A DNA stretch of 64,000 nt, taken from assembly GCF_040807025.1 (NCBI RefSeq), contig NC_090946.1, forward strand, positions 7,296,001-7,360,000, given 5' to 3'. A program made the translations under genes and the position numbers. Position 1 is the first letter of the stretch. The number at the start of each line of letters is the position of its first letter. Origin of the DNA: Struthio camelus (lineage: Eukaryota > Chordata > Aves > Struthioniformes > Struthionidae). Below the pieces are notes generated by a model. It had not been told where the DNA came from. It worked only from the letters and a program-made list of their open reading frames with translations, and searched no databases. Shown here one piece after another: positions 52,458-64,000 of the stretch.

Positions 52458-53228
52458 CCGGGGTGGCGGCGGCCGCCATGACGGGGCCGCCTCGGCGACG
52501 AACGCGGGGCTGCGGCTGTGATGGTGCCCGACAAACGCGCCCCGGCGGCCGTGTCGCGGCCCAAGCGACCGCCGGCCTCTGACCAGCGCGGTAGCACCGT
52601 CGCCGCCCGAGCAGGAGCCGTTGCCATCATTCGCCAACGACGCCGACTTCCCGGTGTCTGGTGGAGCAGCTGGTTGTCGACGCCACGTTCTCTTTGGGAT
52701 TATAACCCTTTCTCTGTTGCTGTTTGTCCTCTTCGGTCTGTAGCGTAGCTCGGTCTCAGCTTTCTACGCACCGTCTGCCAGCTCTGTGCAAAAACTAGTT
52801 TTCCTCAGCAGCCCGAGCTGGGGTTGCACCGCCGTGGAGTTGGACCTCGGCCTCTCAGCGCAGTGGGAGCTGAAAGCTGGGGAGGATGCAAAAGGGCAGC
52901 TTATAAAGAGACATTTATAGGAGGAAGATAAGGACGAGCACTTGGCACACCTTCTCAATGGAAACTCTCCCCAGTGCACGCAACGTGTTGCAACATCGGA
53001 GAAGCATTAAAATTACATCTTCAGTTTTCCACAAAAGCAGCTGTTGCTGACCTTTGCTCACCATGCACATACGCACACAAAACTCCCTTCCTCTGCAGCT
53101 GCTAACCTCAGACATTGATATTTTCACTGCTTACAAATAGCCATAGCTAGATATTTTTGATTGGGGACAGATGGAAGAAAAGGAAGAAATCCATGGCCAA
53201 GTCAGGCTGGTCAATATGCTGTTAGGAA

Positions 53229-53640
53229 CCACAGAATCACTTGGACTGGAAGGGACCGCGGGGAAGCCATCTAGCCCTGCCTACCAGCATCCCTGTCCTT
53301 CTCTGCAGAGCAGCTCCAACCCATGGGTCCCCAACCTGTCTCCATGCTTGGAGATCCTTCTGGCCCAGGGACAGGGCTTGGTGCTTTGCTGAATTTCAGG
53401 AGGTTCCTCTTGGCCCATTCCTCCAGCTCATCAAGAGTCCCTCCGTGCATGACCCCTGCACCCTCGTGGTATGGATGGCTTCCCCTCTTCAGTTCACCAT
53501 TTTCTGTGGACTCGCTGAGATACCTTCTGTCCCCTTGTGTGGGTCATTGATGCTGCTGCTGAACAGGATCAGGCCCAGTGTTGGTCCTTGACTGATGCCA
53601 CCCATGACCACCTGGGCTTTGAGCTGTTGACTGCTGCACT
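53229..53640 (-). mobile_element. Degraded CR1-type LINE fragment
   Basis: On the minus strand, 53500-53640 encodes a reverse-transcriptase piece (QGPTLGLILFSSSINDPHKG, compare CR1 QGSILGPVLFNIFINDL). 53395-53440 encodes ELEEWAKRNL (CR1 LEKWAKRNL), and further on comes SCSAEKDRDAG. The left end GAATCACTTGGACTGGAAGG resembles a CR1 3' terminus. Frame breaks and divergence show it is long dead. Confidence 0.75.
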
Positions 53641-56600
53641 TTGAGCCTGAAGGCCAGGCATCACTACCCTGCCTGCCAGGTAGGGGGCAGCTGCCTTTGC
53701 CCCCACCCCTTCCTTGTCCCTTTCTCTGATTCAGCCGGAATAGACCAATGCTATCTGAGGGAGGCACTGGCCACCAGCTCTGCCCACCCTGAAGGGCTGC
53801 CAGCCTCAGGGTCTGTACATGGGATGGGAAACCTCATCTTCTTCACCACCACCCTGTAGGGACAGGCCGCCAAGATGGCGGGGATACAGGAGCATTGCCC
53901 AGGTGTGCAGAGGATGGCATTAGGAAACCTGGAGCTTGGCCAGAGCTTAAAATGGCAAGGGACAGGCAAAGGCAATCAGAGAGACTTCTACAGATACCTC
54001 GACAGCAAGAGGAAAAACAAAGGGATCCAGTGCTGAACTGGCAGGAAGCGTTATACAGCCAAAGCAGAGGCCTATTGCATGTATGAAGTCAAAGTAGTAC
54101 TAAGCAAGATATAATTAATATTAGCTTACCTTGAACTCAGGCACCAGCATAAGACAATAGTGCATCTTCACAAGGGCATCTAAGTGCTTTGTAACACTGT
54201 AACACTGCTAATAGCATAGCCATCAACAAAGTATGAGCATTTAGTAATTCAACTAAGCATAAATAAATAAGTGTGCCATAAAGGGGGAAAGACTTGCGGT
54301 ATAGCTGCACACAGACAGGGTAGAGGAGAACACAGACAAGTGGTAAAATCTGCAAGGTAAGAGCAGAGGATGAGAACAAACAGGAAAGATGTCAGGTGGA
54401 ACCAGAATAATCCTGCAGACTAAGCAGGAAGGATGCCTGGTAAAACCCAAACAGGTCCTAGTGCTAAAATAAGATAAACTGTGGTCAGGAGCAGATGAGA
54501 TTCCCCTGTCTATAGAATATACAGCAGAGCTGGCTGCCAAATCAGCTGAAGTCTTTTCCAGTATACAAAGGCTTTTAATGTTCCATATTTAATACATGCA
54601 ATCACACAGATACCTGAATTGGACTCCTCTTTAAAACATCTTGGTTGAGAGATGTCACCTCCTCCTTCCTCAGGCTGGGGTTCAACATGGAAAAGACAAG
54701 CGTGTGAAATGCAGAGATCGTTTGTTAGGTGTCCAGTGGACAGCTGGAGCTGGGACAGAAATAAGTGAAGAGGGAGCCACAGAAAAACGTGATGGCCATC
54801 AGGTGGCAGGGGCAGGTGGAGAAGGCTTTGCGCCTGCCCTTCGCTGCATAGATTCAGAGGACAGCACAGAGGATGCAGGCATCTGAGGGGACAACAATCA
54901 GGAAGGTGCTGGTTTGTATGAAGCCATGCAGGGCAAAGAGGAGGACCTCACTGATGCGTGTGTTGGAGCAGGAAGGCTCCAGCAGCAGGGGAACATCATA
55001 GAAGGGAAGCTTAGGAGAACATTCAAGGAGAGCTTTACAAACAGACTTTCTACGTGCAATTCTTCCTGTATGTCAGACATATTAAATGATGTGTGTGAAG
55101 TAGGACCTCAGGTGGTATTTTAAGACCTAGAACACAGTATAGATATAAAAGGGTCTTTCATGTGACATATCACTTAGGAGAAACATATTAACACATAACA
55201 ACTGGTATGCATTCATCTGAGTGAACCGAAGGGTAAAGAGTTCATGCAGAGTTTGAGGTTAATAACAACCTTTCTGATTTAACAGAGAAATTGGACACTG
55301 GAAAAAAAATAGATTGAAATGCTGAAACAAAGGTTTTTTTTAAAACAGAAAAAGGAAACGCAAAAATAATTAGGAACAAACTCAAATGAATGAATTCAAA
55401 GTGAAATGAAGAGTTGCACCTCATTCCGGGTTTTTTTTTTTTCCCACAAAATTTTTTTTTCCTGAGACAGCTTATTTTTAAAGCTATGAAAAGAAGAAAT
55501 CAATGCTGTTCTTAAATTCTCAAGCAAAAATATTTTTTACATTTTCCAAACAATTATCCTCACATCTTTCTTTTGGATGAAGCTTAATCAATTAATTGGC
55601 ATTGAAATATACTTCCAAATACATTCAGTCTCCCAGAGGATTAATTCTGGGTACTAATTTTACACTTCCAGAAAAAATGCAGAGTTCAACTTAACTCTGC
55701 AAAAGTAATGACACATTTCTGCTGATGCCAGTATAAACTCTAGGCAGGACAGACACACATCTTGCTCACCCGTTACATTTACGGGAGATGCAATGATTAC
55801 AAAGACCTAATGAAAAAATGCTGACGAGTCAGTAAAATAACCCTGTAAATATCAACGCTCTGCAGAAAAAGACACAGGTGAAACAGAAACCTCTATGTTC
55901 CTCCAAAAAAAATGAAGCTGATCCACTCCAGATAGGATACCAAATGGTTAAGACAGAGTCTGGGGATTCAAAACAGAGGATTTTCGTTCCCAGCTATATT
56001 TCAAGGCACTTCAGTCAATGAATAGCACCTATATTTAGCTAAGTGTCCGTCAGAGGGGATCATCTTAGGCTCATCGTCTCCAGCCGTTACAGAGGGACAG
56101 GTGGACGCACGGTCCATGACCAGGCTGTTTCTTCCAAGGCAATAGATTTAGAACAATTTCTACACAGCTCACTGCGTGGAAGGAATTTTAACTTATTAGG
56201 AAACTTACCCACTAGGGAAATATTTGGTTTTTCCTAGATGTGGAAAAGGTTGGGAAGTGCCACAGGTTTTATACTCTCCCTTTGGATACAGGAGACCAAG
56301 CTGTTCACAAGGGAAGGGTAGAACAATTAAAATGCTACTGGTGGTGTCCGAGTGTGCAAATGCCTTCATAAAACAATACGCTATCAGACCAGTGCTGAAA
56401 TAACATGAATATTTTGGCACAACTGAGTGCCAAGCTGCCATCTGAAGTCATGGATGCATGCCACTAGGATCTGGAGGCAACCGCTTCCTGAAAAATTGTC
56501 AGATGCACTTCAAAGTGATCAAGATCATTTTGAAAATAGGATTCAGGCAATCGCATTAGACCTGTTGATAATGGGATTATGATCACATCAAACGGAAAGA

Positions 56601-59600
56601 TGCCCGTTCTTCCTAGCTAGGATCCCTCATAACAAATACAGGAGTGATAACACACAGGGAAAGCTTTAGAGGAGTTTACTTCATTACCTATCTACTGCTT
56701 ACTATAAGTGATACATCTCTTCACTTTGTTAGTATCCAATTGATTTTAAACAGAAAAAAAGGAGCTAATGCTTTTTTCATAGGAAAGCTAATATTAATAT
56801 CCTTAACCAAAAGATGTTCAATGAATAAAATAACATCAAGCAGCTATCTAGATGGACAGAGGCAATAAATGAACTTTGGAGTTTGACAAATACACAGTTG
56901 CTGCATTTTTTGCAAAGGAAGCTTCAGTGACTCAACACTGTCGTTCTCAAACTACTCAACAAATTTATAGTTGCTGCGTTGCTCGTCTTTTCCATTTATC
57001 TAGTTCATGTGTCACTGCAATGGAGAGTGTGTATACGTTCATAGGTAAGCACTTAATCTCTTATGGTTTTGCTTCATCTGAACCTGAGCCATTCCTCATG
57101 GTGGTCTCCAAGGAGATCTAAACAGGGATGAGGACAACTGTGAGGCGCTCAGTTTGTGTTGGGCAACAAATAAACTAGCTCTGAAAGACTCTGGAGGTCA
57201 GAGGAAGCCAAAACAAATGCATGACAGTGAAATTTGTCTGAACTTGAAACATCTAAAAGTTGGTAACCTAAGTCAATTGGTTTCTTTTACCTGACATTGG
57301 TAAGAAATAAGCAGTTCCAGAAGGCGTTTCATCCCATCCTAAGATAAGTTTCTAAGGAAAACAGCTCATGTTGCTTTTTGCAGGTCTCTCAGTCCCTACA
57401 TTGACTATAAAATAAGCCCAGACAGCAAGGTTAGGCTTGCACAGCTAAACGTTGTGCTCCTGAAATGATATAAAAGGGATACTAACTTTCTTATCACTCT
57501 ACCCTGTCCCTCAGCACTCACACAGAGCACAGCTTGAAGCTCTGGGCCATGAACTTAACAGAGGACACTCCTGAGGAGAGACCCTACATAATCACCAAAA
57601 CAATCCTATAGAAGGGGAGCAAAAACAGCAGCAAAACTGATGTTTATTCAGACCATTTCAAGAAATGGTCTGTGAAGAGATGGGAAAGCTCCACTGAGGC
57701 TTCCAATAGCCAGTGATGGGTGGGCTTGGCCTGTCTGAAACACTGGGCAGGGACTAACCCATGACACCTGAGGAATATAAAGGATGTCCTGGTTTTGGGA
57801 GGAGTGTTGTGGGAAAGCCCCTCCGGGAGAAAATGGGAAAATCATCATTTTTGGATTGTTATTCATATCCTTGATATTTTTGTTGGTTTTGTTAGGTAGG
57901 GGATTCATCACTCAACTTAAACAATTACAAGTTACTTGTCTAGGCTTAACTTCTAGATGACCACTCTAATTTGCGTAGGGAAATAATCCCTCAGATCCCA
58001 GAAAATATCCATGGTACAAACATCTGTACATAGATTATTGTGGTCACTGCTTATCTGAGTTCAGGAGAAGACGCTGCATATGTCTTCTGATCCGATTGCG
58101 CTTTCAGGGACCTGCCACACGTCTAACGTTAATCACCTGTCTCCTTTGATGTCAATGGGTCAGATGACCACAGACTGCAAATCAGTAAAAATAAATGTTG
58201 CTGGTCAGTAAGGAAGACTGCCAAGTGATGTAAACTATCTTTAGATCCCAGGAAGAAAATGCAGGCTGAAGTTCAGCTTGCAAACATTGGCATTGTTTCT
58301 TGAGAGTCAGCAAAGATTGAGATGATTATCTTCCCTTCAGGTCAACTTTTTCAAACTCTCATACCACCGCTGATCACTTCATGGGACCAGCAGTCATCTG
58401 CCACCTCTTGTTCTGTATGACCCACGTACGGTTCATGGCCAACGAAAGGATTCAATCTATGTCAAAAAATACAAAAAGCAAGCTCCAACTTACTGTCAAA
58501 ATAAATGATAGCATTACCTAAAGATGAATGTGAGTCCTCTACTTACATTTTGGATTTTGTTCCCCCCCACCACCACCACCACACACATTGGTTTTTTTCC
58601 TCCTAATGAGCTCCGGATTCATGAACCAAAGACCTGCACGTACTGCAACCGTTGCATCACTCTCTCAGTGCCGGATCCCCCCAGGACATATGCAGCACTT
58701 AAGGGAAGTTGATCATAAGGAGCTTGCATTCCCCTGATGACCGTGTGTATCGTCTCATCTTTAGTCAATGCCAGAAGGGGAAAGGCAGAACAAGCCAGCA
58801 ACTTACTTGATCCAGTATTCAGGTCTTCTCTGAATGCCATTGGGTCCAGCTTCCCAGCAGACTTTGTTTCTGAGGAAAAGTAACATGTTCTAACAAGACT
58901 TTCCAAGGTAAGAAACATATCCATGGCCTGAAATACTATAAAATCTGGCAGATTAATTGTCTCACTGTTTTGTTCTCTATCCTGTTTCCTTTAAATCTTG
59001 CTCACTCATAGAACATACAAAATTGCAGTCTCTGCTCGTGTACACAACAGTAGAAGAAAAATCAGTAATGAACTTCCATATAAAGGAACGCTAAAAGTGG
59101 AATCTTAAAATAATAATGCAGCCACAGAAAGAAAAGCACTTCTGACCTGAGCAGGATTTTCCTCCTGTTTTTTTGGAAGACGACCTCGGAGAGTCAGGAG
59201 AACAAATACCAGCGAGTGTCTCTGTGGCTTCTCACCCTAACACACTTGGAGGCTTTTGAACTTTGCTCCTGAAAGTTTGTCTTTAAAACAACAAATGCCA
59301 TTCAGGCAAGTACGTAACAGGGCTCTACTCTCAGCCGCGGCCGATCTGCGATAGCTGCGGAGCTGCTCTTCTCTGTGGTTACAGCAGATGCAGAGCTGTT
59401 CGGCACATGCTCATAAACTGTATTTAAGTCTTCATCTCAAGCCACCAAAACGTGGCTTGAGATTATAGCGTTATAGCGTAGGCTAGATGAGCACTCAATT
59501 CCTCAAAAAAAGGAGAAAAGAATAAGGCATGAGAAGAATCATTTAGCAGCATCAAGAGGTGATACAGACCATAGTGTTGGTCACTAAAAATAATCCACTT

Positions 59601-61137
59601 GACTTGCATGGAGTTTCCTACAGCACAGAAAATTATGAGCACGCTTCATTAGCGATCACACCGCTGGGCTCCGCAAGCTTCTGCTCACCAGCTGAACCAC
59701 TGTAACAGCCCAAAAGGGCATTCTTAATTACTCAGAATACAATACAAACAGCAGCAGCTGAAAAGGCATTTAAATCATTCATGTGCTTCACTAAGTAGCA
59801 CCTCCGTGCTAACTCAGGCTTTCATTTAATACACTTGCAATTAACAGTTCTCATTTTCTGCAGAACTCTAAATTTAAAGAAATACCAAAACAAGACCTGA
59901 ATCTGAAAGTGAGAGGCATTTCTCTTGAAGTCAACATTTAAGAGAAGTGAAAAGGTAATTATGGGGTTTTTCTTTCCTTTCCATATCAGCCGTAGACATT
60001 TTTAAATGCTTTTATTTAACATGTCAATTGACTCTGAAGGTCTGATTTGTCTGACTAAATGTTATCCTCTACAGAGATCGACTCCTACAGCTGATCTAAT
60101 CATCATTCACTCTTTAATAATCAGTGGTGAGAAGCAGGCACCTCTAAGAGGCAGTGCATTTTGCCTCGAGTAAGGAGGCATCCTAAGCAGCTTACATGAA
60201 TTTTGCCCTACGGTCCTACTTCTTTCCTTTAACTGTCAAGGAAGCCTTAAATGACTACCTCAAAACGTAGCTATCCCACCTGGCAATTGGGTGACATTAG
60301 GTGAGATGGATTCCATCTTCGGTGTCAGCTCCTGTGTTTCTTGCAATTTATACGCAAGCCCTTTCATAGCGATGGACAACGGAAGCATGATTTTGTCAGG
60401 ACAGGACTTCTGTCCTGCCATTAGCACCGCTTAATAAGACAACGTGCTCCTGGATGCAGGAGGAGGAAGAGCCATGTGACGGGGCGGTTTGACTGCACTG
60501 CTCCACTGCCCCGTCTTCTCCTTTGAGTTGTTATATTGGGAATCAGCAAACAAGCTTCAAGGAAATTATCACCGGCTTTTTAATGTACACTGCTTTTCTA
60601 CATGAATTTTTTTTTCCTTAATATGAGGGTATTTTCTTACAAGGACCCCTTCTCAGAACTCCCTGGCCAGTTTAAACATCATCCAGGGACGTGGATAGCA
60701 ATTAATCGCTCCACTGTTCAGCAACCGCAGAGTAACTCACCAGAATCCTCCTTTTATCCCTCCTAGGCACCACGGACGCAAGACAAGCTTTCGAGACAAA
60801 AATAACAGTAGAGCTGAGCAGGAAATATCAAAGCATAACAGGCTCATGCTCTTTCCTGGAACCATCTCAGGAATGGAACTAAAGTAACCCTTCTTTGAGG
60901 CGATCATTCCAGGAGCGTTAAAGGTGTAAGAACAGCAAACTTCTCAAGAGAATTGAGTTAAGCACCTGGTTCTTGTGTACTCTTGCGACAGCTAGGTTTC
61001 TGTTAAAGTAAAGCACCATGCAATTTTCTTTTTCTACATTCCTGCCAGATGCAGTACATTTCCACTGTCACTGTGAATTATCCTTCTGTCTGGAGTTGTA
61101 ACTGATTTGTGTTCTTTGCTTTTTGTCCCTTTCAAAG
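53641..61137. other. AT-richer intergenic stretch, no gene recognised
   Basis: Apart from a GCCGCCAAGATGGCGG element at 53866-53881 and scattered A/T runs (for example near 55430-55460), no exon, RNA gene or intact repeat is recognised. The upstream non-coding exon of the olfactory receptor gene would be expected somewhere in the right part. Confidence 0.45.
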
Positions 61138-61156
61138 ACGCACGTTGATCAAGGGA
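61138..61156 (+). other. Olfactory receptor 5' UTR end (inferred)
   Basis: Nineteen bases lie between the predicted acceptor AG at 61136-61137 and the chosen ATG. A 5' UTR intron just upstream of a single coding exon is the common gene plan in this family. Confidence 0.5.
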
Positions 61157-62158
61157 ATGGTCAGAAGAAACAGGACCACCGTCGATGAGTTCATTCTCTT
61201 GGGAATCACAGATATTTGGGAGCTGCAGGCCATTCTTTTTGTGCTGTTCCTGCTGCTCTACCTCACTACCTCGGTGGGGAATCTCGGCATGATCGCGTTA
61301 ATAAGGCTCAACTCTCGACTCCACACCCCCATGTACTTCTTCCTCTGCCACCTCTCTCTGCTAGACCTAGGCAATTCCTCAGCAGTTGCTCCCAAAATGC
61401 TGGTGAGCTTCTTTGCAGAAAGGAAAGCCATTTCTGTGCCAGGGTGTGCAGCTCAGATATACTTCTGTGGAATGTGCCTAATCGCTGAGTGTTACCTGCT
61501 GGCTGCAATGGCCTATGACCGGTACATGGCCATCTGTAGCCCTCTGCTCTATGCGGTCACCATGTCTCAAAAGGTTTGTGTCCGACTGGCTATGGGATCC
61601 TACATGATAGCCCACGTGAATATAATAGTGCATGTCAGCTCAGTGTTCAGTTTACGCTTCTGTGGTCCTAATGTCATCAACCACTTCTGCGACATTCCTC
61701 CACTACTGAAACTTTCCTGCTCCAGTACCACTGTCAACGAACATGTGCTTTTTGCCATCGTTACCTTTATTGCACTCAGCACTTTAACATTCATCCTTGT
61801 CTCTTATGGTTATATCCTCTCAACCGTCCTGAGGATCCACTCCTCCGAGGGCCGGTACAAAGCTTTCTCCACCTGTGCCTCACACTTGATATCAGTCTCA
61901 GTTTTTTATGGGACTATGATCTTCATGTACCTCCGCCCCAGTTCTAGCTACTCCCTGGACCAGAACAAAGTGGTGTCCGTTGCCTACACCCTGGTGATCC
62001 CCATGCTGAACCCCCTGATCTACAGCCTGAGGAACACAGAAGTCAAGGATGCTCTCAAGAGGCTCCTAGACAGACTTATTGTTTCCTTTCAAAAAGTCAA
62101 ACTAGTAAAGGGATGTCATAAATTAAACAAAATAGACTTGGACATTCTTGAAATTTAG
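61157..62158 (+). CDS. Olfactory receptor, class II type (OR5/OR8/OR9-like), intact
   Basis: A single coding exon of 333 codons encodes a seven-helix odorant receptor of olfactory neurons, coupling to G-olf (known for the family). Landmarks: N-glycosylation site NRT at residues 5-7, Gly41-Asn42 in helix 1, LHTPMYFFL 55-63, Cys97, [10 protein letters not shown] 118-127, extracellular-loop cysteines 169, 178 and 188, SYG 216-218, [10 protein letters not shown] 235-244 and [12 protein letters not shown] 282-293. No frameshift or stop is seen. The frame is open further upstream to an ATG at 61109, but that codon lies in a pyrimidine tract ending TTTCAAAG at 61137, a likely splice acceptor, so Met at 61157 is chosen. 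The C-terminal tail is about 20 residues longer than usual. Subfamily cannot be fixed without a tree. Confidence 0.93.
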   Translation: MVRRNRTTVDEFILLGITDIWELQAILFVLFLLLYLTTSVGNLGMIALIRLNSRLHTPMYFFLCHLSLLDLGNSSAVAPKMLVSFFAERKAISVPGCAAQIYFCGMCLIAECYLLAAMAYDRYMAICSPLLYAVTMSQKVCVRLAMGSYMIAHVNIIVHVSSVFSLRFCGPNVINHFCDIPPLLKLSCSSTTVNEHVLFAIVTFIALSTLTFILVSYGYILSTVLRIHSSEGRYKAFSTCASHLISVSVFYGTMIFMYLRPSSSYSLDQNKVVSVAYTLVIPMLNPLIYSLRNTEVKDALKRLLDRLIVSFQKVKLVKGCHKLNKIDLDILEI

Positions 62159-64000
62159 TCTCTGTTTTACTACTGGCCATTTAAACTAAAAGGCAACAGG
62201 AGAAAACAGCAGTCATGAGGACCTAAACGCCTGTGAGTGTCATTGCTGCCAAGAGCTAGCAAGCCACTGCCTCCTTTCTACCCTGTCAGGAGGTAGCCAT
62301 ACTGTCTGATTTTACCCTTTAATCTTAGTCCCTTAATTGTGCTCAAAGCCTCGCCCGCTCCTCTTTCCCACATTCACAGATGTCACATTCCTGGTGTCAC
62401 TCCATAAGGAGCTGTATTTCTTAGATGGAGAGGCACCCCTCCCATTATTTAGTTCCTTTTCTGACACAATGACAGATCTTCAGGAGGGAATGATGGGGCA
62501 AAGACTGAGTTACTCTTAGCAAACATTCACGAGGACAACTGTGCTAACAGGTGTGATAGTAGAAGCATTTCCAACTGGCAGTATATGACCACAACTGTTG
62601 AGTTTGCAGAAGCCAAGTTTAACATTACTAACAATCAATGCTCTTTTGAAGCTGAAACAAATGAATGCTACACATGTGCATTCCCCAGGTGGGGTTGAGC
62701 AACCAGACACAGCTTGATGTAATCAGTTCAAGTACATGACATTCTTGGCTGAAGGTCATCATCCAGATTTGGTAATTAAGGGAAGGTCACTGGTAGTGAG
62801 CAGACAAGGAAACAGCCCTGAAGGAGAGACTTATCAGTTATACCAAAGCTGACTGAAAACCTTCAAAGAATGAGAGCTCATCATTTCCATCAAACTGCAG
62901 TACTACTTGGAGATAATTTGACTTTGTGGAGGTCTGAAAGCAAGATTTTGGTTTGTTTTTTGTTTTTTTAAATAGGATCCTTCACTGACACAGGAAATCC
63001 GTCTAGTTTAAAAACTAGAAAAAATAAATGTGCAAGTCCCAGCTGTGAGTTTAAATGGAAAAAGTTATCTATGAGGGGTCACCACTCAAATATTTCTTCA
63101 CTAGCAGAACCAACACCAGCCCAGACCACATCACCCAAAGCCCTTAGGGAGCAGCAGAGAAAAAGGAGGGTTTTTGTCTCAAAACGCATACAGAGAAGCT
63201 CACTTCATGCACCACACTTAGCAGGAATCACCTTAGGAGAGGCATATTTCACCCCTTTGAGAATAAAGTAAGCAGAGACTATGAAGTGCACGTCTCCCTT
63301 TTAGACGCACCAAATCAGGGACACAGATGTTATCCATGGAGAAACATCAGAGTGTGTCAGAGCCACCTGCAACTCTATGTTCATCTTAGAAACTCTAAAA
63401 GTATTTAGGAGCCCGTCAGAGGCAACAAGCCAAAGGAGATGGTGAAGCAACTGGGACCTTACACCAGGCTTTTGGTTTTCCAGGTCTAGAAAATTCCCTG
63501 AAAGACCATTCTCTGTACTGAACTCATGCTACAAAATAAAGCAGGGACTTCAGAGGCTAAGTAATCTGTTCCTTTTCATAACTGTTCCTTCTCATTTCAA
63601 AACAGAGGTCACTTTTTGTCTTTGTGGCTACCTCTGCTAACAACTGGGACTTAGAGCTTAGAGATATGGGAAAGAGATCCAGTAGTGACTACATGCTGGG
63701 TATCAGCACTGCAATTATCTCACCATACAGTCAGCTGGGACAGCGCACTGAATGAAAACCATCTATCCAAAGGACCATAGAGCAACAGCAAAAAAAATGC
63801 ATATGCTTAGTAGGATGAGGGCTCCTAGTCATCTATACAGCACGTGATAGGCTGGAAATAGAAAGAAAATAGCTTCAAGGAGAGACAGAGCAGAACATCA
63901 GAGTTCAGCCCTGAATCTGATCTACAAGAAGCTTTGTGGGGTGGGAAAAAAAAAAAAAAAAAGGGAAAGAGACTTAACACTGAAGATATTCAAGGATATT
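62159..64000. other. Downstream of the olfactory receptor, no further gene recognised
   Basis: Candidate poly(A) signals AATAAA occur at 63023-63028 and again near 63263 and 63534. An A run sits near 63945-63962. No second receptor gene or pseudogene is visible before the edge. Confidence 0.5.

Larger units (their letters stand above)
51690..52650. promoter_or_regulatory. Orphan CpG island with housekeeping promoter motifs
   Basis: The stretch has G+C and CpG density far above its AT-richer neighbours. It contains CCAAT at 52156-52160, two ZNF143/SBS-type motifs at 52195-52213 and 52439-52457 in the same orientation, and a full CRE (TGACGTCA) at 52417-52424. No coding exon could be assigned on either side, so the gene it serves is unknown. 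Confidence 0.7.

Noticed and set aside
51636-52630. Frames up to 172 codons in the orphan CpG island
   Set aside because: Open by base composition on both strands; no recognisable protein.
57780-57900. Possible endogenous retroviral LTR (phrase resembling TGTCCTGGTTTT)
   Set aside because: Only a short phrase matches, and no paired LTR, primer-binding site or coding remnants are visible.
58619-58924. 101-codon minus-strand frame beginning MDMFLTLESL
   Set aside because: It looks protein-like at first glance, but I cannot match it to any family and see no flanking exon structure.

Overview
The window is avian-type nuclear DNA. Evidence for this is intron-rich vertebrate genes with canonical splice sites, three CpG islands, chicken-repeat-1 (CR1) LINE fragments, and orthologues in the same order as the RAB3IL1-BEST1-FTH1 block of human 11q12 (order recalled, not searched). 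The bestrophin carries Val205 at the pore aperture, which I recall from the chicken protein, where human has Ile. The exact species cannot be read from the sequence.

Layout, left to right. (1) Positions 1-10390, minus strand: the 5' half of RAB3IL1 (GRAB, a Rab3A/Rab8 exchange factor). Four internal exons cover the Sec2 coiled coil, and a very short first coding exon is proposed inside a CpG island at about 9.9-10.7 kb. The 3' exons lie off the left edge. (2) 10.7-23.8 kb: a 13-kb interval without a recognisable gene. It holds one internally deleted CR1 copy at 13.83-14.32 kb. (3) 23.9-33.3 kb, plus strand: complete BEST1, nine coding exons, 765 codons, with a long single-exon cytoplasmic tail. 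Its last intron starts with GC instead of GT. (4) 34.0-38.7 kb, minus strand: complete FTH1 (ferritin heavy chain), four exons, 182 residues. It has a TATA box, a 5' iron-responsive element and a CpG island. BEST1 and FTH1 converge tail to tail. (5) 39-61 kb: mostly no recognisable coding sequence. It contains an orphan CpG island at 51.7-52.65 kb with CCAAT, CRE and two ZNF143-type motifs, and a degraded CR1 copy at 53.2-53.65 kb. (6) 61.1-62.2 kb, plus strand: one intact class II-type olfactory receptor gene with a splice acceptor just upstream of its start.

The genes do not form a pathway. RAB3IL1 acts in vesicle traffic, BEST1 is a calcium-gated chloride channel, FTH1 stores iron under IRP control, and the receptor belongs to an odorant-receptor repertoire. 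The most useful points for follow-up are the BEST1 GC-AG intron, the compact FTH1 5' UTR with its IRE almost touching the start codon, a consensus NRF2/BACH1 (MARE) site in the FTH1 promoter, the 11-base first coding exon proposed for RAB3IL1, and the orphan CpG island. I found no novel multi-gene system. Exon boundaries were set by reading frame, splice dinucleotides and remembered homologous proteins; no search was run.
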